DNA of 8,699 nt from Planctomycetaceae bacterium (GTDB taxonomy: Bacteria; Planctomycetota; Planctomycetia; Pirellulales; Pirellulaceae), in assembly GCA_005773145.1 (NCBI GenBank), contig SXHS01000265.1, positions 1 to 8,699 on the forward strand. The letters run 5' to 3'. The number at the start of each line of letters is the position of its first letter. The first letter of the stretch is position 1. Below are positions 5,174 through 8,699 of the stretch, in pieces. The notes under the pieces are model-generated. The model was given only the letters and a program-made list of their open reading frames with translations, was not told the DNA's origin and searched no databases. Position numbers and translations under genes: made by a program.

Positions 5174-6038
5174 TTGGTAAGGCGATCGATTGCGTCTGCT
5201 GCCCCATGATGGGGTGTGCGGATGTCGGCACGCTCGCTAACGCGGCCGCTGGAGAAGTTGGCGTGGGCGCGGCTGATGTCTGCAACCAGCGGTGCATAGA
5301 CGGTGGCACTGCGATGGTCGTCGTCTGAATCTGCCAGTCATCCTTTTCCGCAAGGTGGCTCGCATTCGCTATGACGCTCCCGTCGGATGGAGGCATCTCG
5401 CCATTCGGTGTCAGCGGCGTGCCGGTGGTGGCGGTGGCCACGTCAAATGAAGTCCGCGAGATCGGATGGTGCGTGGTCGAGGAATGCTCGGCCAAAGCGG
5501 TTTCGCCAGACAGCATTTGCCGAGCCTCCTCGGCAACCACGACGCTGCCCTGTTGCGGACGGAAGGTGGGCACAAGTGTCACCTGCTGCGGCGGACCTCC
5601 GATCGCATCCCAAGGAAGCCAGACACTGTAGGACGGCCCCGCAACTCCTTCGCTGTAGTGGCCAACCAGTTGTTCGGGCGAGAACACGTAACGTCGATCT
5701 GGACGACTGCGGGTCCCAGTCGGCGACTTCGTCTCGTCGTAGGCATAGATCACCAGCTGGCCCTCGACCTTGGTCGGCTGATTCTCGCGATCATAGAAAT
5801 AGATGCGTCCGCCAAAACCGCGCGAGGCGGGACTGCCGGGTCGGTACGCCACGGTGTCCTTCCACGTACCCACCATCTTGACGACGTCCCCGTGGGGCGG
5901 CGATGTTTTTTTCTTGGGCCACGACAACACGGTCCGAGGTACATCTGGTATTCCTTGACAGCCGGCCAGCATCATCACGATCAACATGGTCGTGCAGGCC
6001 GATCGTCGCCGCAGCGCTCGAGAGTTCCGTCGGTTCAT
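4998..6038 (-). CDS. Outer-membrane-type lipoprotein following the secretin gene
   Basis: A 346-residue lipoprotein. A positively charged N-terminus (MNRRNSRALRRRS) leads into a hydrophobic core and the lipobox LAGC with C27 as the acylated residue. A compact, probably folded region spans about 50-178, with VGTWKDTVAYRPG (56-68), GGRIYFYDRE (76-85), GQLVIYAYDE (93-102) and YSVWLPWDAIGG (137-148). The rest is a Pro/Ser/Thr/Ala-rich, probably disordered tail. The start at 6038 forms an ATGA overlap with the secretin stop, and a G7 run 8 nt upstream can serve as a Shine-Dalgarno-like site. An in-frame extension to 6257 is open but antisense-free secretin coding, so I reject it. Residues 289-346 lie antisense to the BON-like gene. 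Being coupled to a secretin suggests a pilotin or assembly role, but I do not recognise the family. Confidence 0.75.
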   Translation of the reverse strand: MNRRNSRALRRRSACTTMLIVMMLAGCQGIPDVPRTVLSWPKKKTSPPHGDVVKMVGTWKDTVAYRPGSPASRGFGGRIYFYDRENQPTKVEGQLVIYAYDETKSPTGTRSRPDRRYVFSPEQLVGHYSEGVAGPSYSVWLPWDAIGGPPQQVTLVPTFRPQQGSVVVAEEARQMLSGETALAEHSSTTHHPISRTSFDVATATTGTPLTPNGEMPPSDGSVIANASHLAEKDDWQIQTTTIAVPPSMHRWLQTSAAPTPTSPAAALASVPTSAHPIMGQQTQSIALPTSGLPLPITPGDSAPGPLPAASAPNVQSPIDRHPWRPSPATRRLWPNPAAGPIAPRGL

Positions 6039-8699
6039 GGGAGTCGCCCCCCCATGAGGTTGGATGTGTTGGGTGCCGCGCCCGACGGAAGCGGGAGCGT
6101 CTCGGTGCCTGGTGCGGTCATGCCCTCGTAGGGAATTGCCGGAGAGGGTGCGCCATCGGGAAAGATGGTCGGAATATCTTCCGCACTCCAACCGCCGTTC
6201 CCGCCCCCCAACACGCTTGAATCGCCGTGCATAGCGACGACATCGGCCATGCACCAATGCATGCGTGCGGATTCCATTTCGCTGATCCGCGTCAGATCCT
6301 CGGGCGAGTGAATCACATGAGGCGTCATGATGATCAACAATTCGGAGTTGATTTCGGTCGTACTGTCATAGCGAAATAATCGGCCCAATCCAGGAATGTC
6401 GCTCAGCGTCGGAATTCGACGCGAGAGCTCCGATTTTTCTTTGGTCAAGAGCCCACTAAACACGGCCGTTTGGCCACTGGGGACGCTGATGACCGTTTCC
6501 GCGCGAGCGAGTTCGATCTTGGGAGATCGCACAACCGTACCGGAATTGTCGACGGCGATCGCCGTCCCCACGTTTTCCGGTCCCAGTCGCGATCGCGCGG
6601 CAGCCACCGTCAAAGTAACCGTGTCGTCCGGGCTGATATTGGGGAGCACGGTCAAGATCAGCCCCACGCTGGCAGGAGCCGTTATGATATTGACCAAGCC
6701 ATTGACGGTCGTATTGGTGCCCGCAGGCAACAAGACATTAGAGCCGACTTGGGTGCGGGCCGGCTTGTTGTCATGGGTCATGATTTGCGGCCGACTCAGC
6801 ACCTGTACCTTGCCTCGCTGCTCCAAGGCGCGAATCAGAATGTTGACCGACTCGCTACCGGCGGAGAGGACCATACCCCCAAATCCCAAACGTGAGTTGG
6901 TTCGTCCTACCCCGAGCCCGGTCAGCCCTTGCCCGGCCAAGTCCCCCGCAGTCACACTGGCTTGGTTAATGGTTCCACCCAGAATGGCCCCGCGGTCGAA
7001 CAGCAAGGCATCTTGCAGTCCCAATTCGACTCCCAGCTCTTTCTCATTCGCGAAGGATACCTCGGCAATCAGAACTTGCACCATCACCATGGGGGGAATC
7101 GCGTCGATGTCCGATATGATCTGGACAATCTGATCATAGAAGCGGGGTGTGGCACTAATGATCAGGGTGTTGCTGAGCTCCTCGGAGACCACCACGACCT
7201 CGCGCTCGATTTGCTCGAATGGGCTTAGCGATGACTGTGGCGACTGTGTGAACTGTGCCAACTGTTGCTGCGTGCGCTGTTGCTCCGCCCGTAAGAAACT
7301 TTGGATCGCCTGGGCAACCTGCAGCGCGCGCGTGTATCGCAATCGGTACACAAGGTTTTTCCGCTGCCGAATGTCGACACCGTCCAAATTCATCACCAGC
7401 GCGTGTACCACGTTCAGTTCTTCGCTGGGACCGGAGACAATCAGGCTGTTAGTCCGCTGGTCGACCGTGAATCGCAAGGGAGTCGTGAGTCCCGACTCCA
7501 ACTGTGGAAACACGGGCGTCGTTCGCTGGCGACGCGCATCGGACCGCTGTTGAAACAGTTCCTCAAGCAGATCGCGCAAGCCGGTGGCATCGCCATTCTG
7601 CAGCGTGAAGACCTTAATTTGCACCTCGGACGAGGGGAGTTGGTCCAAGCGATCGATCAGCGCGGCGATCAACCCCATCGCCTGTTCTGGTCCGGTCACA
7701 ATCAAGGAATTCGTCGACGGGTTCGCCGAGATCCTCACATCACTCATGATGCCAGACTTCAGCAACATCTCCCCCTCGGGGCCGATCGTTCGAAACGTGA
7801 GTGTTGTTCCCCGGGCGCTGCTGTCGCTGGAAGACGACGCACTGGCGGCTGGCACGGGATCGACAGAGCCAATTTGGCCCGGCAGTGGTCCAGCAGGCTG
7901 CGTGCGTGCCGCTTGGCCGCGTAGGGCGGACTCCAATACCGGAGCGACATCTTCCGCGCGGGCGTTGCGCAAGGGGAAAATCTGCACTCGATCCACCACG
8001 TGACTCGTCTCGACATCCAGCATCAACAGCATGCGGCTGACATCGGCCAGATTTCGCGGGCTCGCTTGTACGATCAGCGAGTTGCTGCGAGCATCGCTGA
8101 TGATCCGTACCTTGGTCGCCAAACTGCCGCGCCCGACGCCGGGACTACCTGCCGCGCCGCTGGCCGGCGATTCGGCGCCCGCCGGGGCTGCGGCCGCCGC
8201 CGCCTCTTCGAAGAAAGTCCGAATCAGCTTCTCCGCCGCTGCGGCTCCCATGTGCCGGAGCGGAAACAAATGCAATTGCGATTCCGGTGGCACGGGCTGG
8301 TCGAGCAGCTGAACCAGACGCAAGACAACCTTGACCGCCTCGGGGCGGCCAATCAGTAGCAAGGCATTGGGTTTCGCCAGCGGAGTGATCGTGACCTTGC
8401 CCTGACGTGGCGAATAGACGTCCTGATAGAGCTGTTGTAGCAACTGAGCCAGCGACGGGCTGTCCACATGGTTAAGCGGCAATAACTGAATGTCGGGCTC
8501 GGTTTCCTGGCTCAGCCGCTTGATCTCGTCGATCATGTCGCGCACACGCTGCACGTCTCTTTCATGCCCCTTGATGATGATCACATCCGAGCCTTCGACT
8601 TGTTCAATCTGCACCGGCCCGAGCAACCCGGTGTCTTCCTTGTCTTCCTTGTCTCCCGGCTGCGCCAATTCCTCGGGATCCAGCGCCGGCGACGCTGGC
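6035..8699 (-). CDS. gspD: Type II/IV-type secretin, multi-module (5'-partial)
   Basis: An outer-membrane secretin channel subunit. The frame is open to the right edge (8699), so the N-terminus and any N0 domain are missing; at least 888 residues are present. Numbering from the in-frame TTG codon at 8668, repeated NolW/secretin-N-like modules end at about 123, 218, 342, 429 and 522. Each ends with an (S)NSLIV-type strand and a helix ending in LD or ID; part of another lies at 19-49. The C-terminal secretin domain (524-787) has VLSRPQIMTHDN (623-634), VPSGQTAVFSGLL (729-741) and the classic IPTLSDIPGLGRLF (752-765), ending in LLIIMTPHVI. An Ala-rich linker (156-175) and a Ser/Ala linker (272-285) interrupt modules. 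A tail of about 90 residues follows the barrel and may bind a pilotin. T2SS GspD is favoured over PilQ, but pili cannot be excluded. Confidence 0.93.
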   Translation of the reverse strand, partial: PASPALDPEELAQPGDKEDKEDTGLLGPVQIEQVEGSDVIIIKGHERDVQRVRDMIDEIKRLSQETEPDIQLLPLNHVDSPSLAQLLQQLYQDVYSPRQGKVTITPLAKPNALLLIGRPEAVKVVLRLVQLLDQPVPPESQLHLFPLRHMGAAAAEKLIRTFFEEAAAAAAPAGAESPASGAAGSPGVGRGSLATKVRIISDARSNSLIVQASPRNLADVSRMLLMLDVETSHVVDRVQIFPLRNARAEDVAPVLESALRGQAARTQPAGPLPGQIGSVDPVPAASASSSSDSSARGTTLTFRTIGPEGEMLLKSGIMSDVRISANPSTNSLIVTGPEQAMGLIAALIDRLDQLPSSEVQIKVFTLQNGDATGLRDLLEELFQQRSDARRQRTTPVFPQLESGLTTPLRFTVDQRTNSLIVSGPSEELNVVHALVMNLDGVDIRQRKNLVYRLRYTRALQVAQAIQSFLRAEQQRTQQQLAQFTQSPQSSLSPFEQIEREVVVVSEELSNTLIISATPRFYDQIVQIISDIDAIPPMVMVQVLIAEVSFANEKELGVELGLQDALLFDRGAILGGTINQASVTAGDLAGQGLTGLGVGRTNSRLGFGGMVLSAGSESVNILIRALEQRGKVQVLSRPQIMTHDNKPARTQVGSNVLLPAGTNTTVNGLVNIITAPASVGLILTVLPNISPDDTVTLTVAAARSRLGPENVGTAIAVDNSGTVVRSPKIELARAETVISVPSGQTAVFSGLLTKEKSELSRRIPTLSDIPGLGRLFRYDSTTEINSELLIIMTPHVIHSPEDLTRISEMESARMHWCMADVVAMHGDSSVLGGGNGGWSAEDIPTIFPDGAPSPAIPYEGMTAPGTETLPLPSGAAPNTSNLMGGRLP
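8632..8655. repeat. 9-bp tandem repeat in the secretin gene
   Basis: TGTCTTCCT occurs twice in tandem (8632-8640, 8641-8649), followed by a partial third copy. On the minus strand it encodes the charged KEDKED stretch in a linker before the first visible module. In-frame expansion or loss would change only linker length. Confidence 0.5.

Noticed and set aside
6039..6257. N-terminal extension of the lipoprotein frame up to 6257
   Set aside because: It would overlap 220 nt of the secretin C-terminal coding region and bury the signal peptide and lipobox. The ATG at 6038 has the ATGA coupling and a G-rich site at proper spacing.
8164..8206. Ala-rich repeat-like coding in the secretin as a microsatellite
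   Set aside because: The GCC/GCG codons are varied and encode an Ala/Pro/Gly linker. There is no uniform repeat unit.
8666..8668. TTG codon at 8668 as the secretin start
   Set aside because: The frame stays open through 8699 and the preceding codons read on smoothly (LDPEE). The protein here lacks a signal peptide, so the true start is outside the window.

Overview
The window reads as a high-GC planctomycete chromosome, most like the Pirellulaceae. This is inferred from the protein style: an McsA/McsB pair, an unusually long multi-module secretin followed by a Pro/Ser/Ala-rich lipoprotein, a glycine-rich secreted protein, and roughly 70-75% G/C at codon third positions. No database search was possible. 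The gene content is chromosomal. I found no transposase, integrase, CRISPR array, tRNA or rRNA.

Layout from left to right. Positions 1-58 hold the start of a minus-strand membrane-anchored protein cut by the window edge, with a good sigma-70-like promoter behind it at 163-190. A divergent intergenic stretch leads to a plus-strand class V PLP-dependent aminotransferase-fold enzyme (307-1485) and then coaD, phosphopantetheine adenylyltransferase of coenzyme A synthesis (1646-2167). Facing coaD on the minus strand is the two-gene unit mcsA (4027-3434) then mcsB (3396-2305), the zinc-finger activator and the protein-arginine kinase that marks proteins with phosphoarginine. A near-consensus promoter at 4157-4130 drives it, and its intercistronic gap is built of three imperfect repeats.

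Divergent from mcsA is a plus-strand gene (4397-5173) for a secreted glycine-rich protein with a BON-like C-terminus and a potentially structured leader. It collides tail-to-tail with a minus-strand lipoprotein gene (6038-4998), overlapping it by 176 bp. The lipoprotein gene is joined by an ATGA overlap to the end of a large secretin gene (gspD-like, 8699-6035), whose 5' end lies outside the window. The secretin has at least five full NolW/secretin-N-like ring modules plus part of another, then a canonical C-terminal secretin barrel domain. Secretin and lipoprotein probably belong to a type II secretion or pilus-like machine of the outer membrane.

I did not find an unmistakable new system. 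The points most worth a second look are an Asp-to-Asn change in McsB's phosphoarginine-sensing motif, the expanded secretin ring stack, a G7 heptamer in exact -1 slippery phase at the gspD/lipoprotein junction, and the antisense overlap, where codon bias suggests the lipoprotein tail was overprinted onto the BON-like gene.
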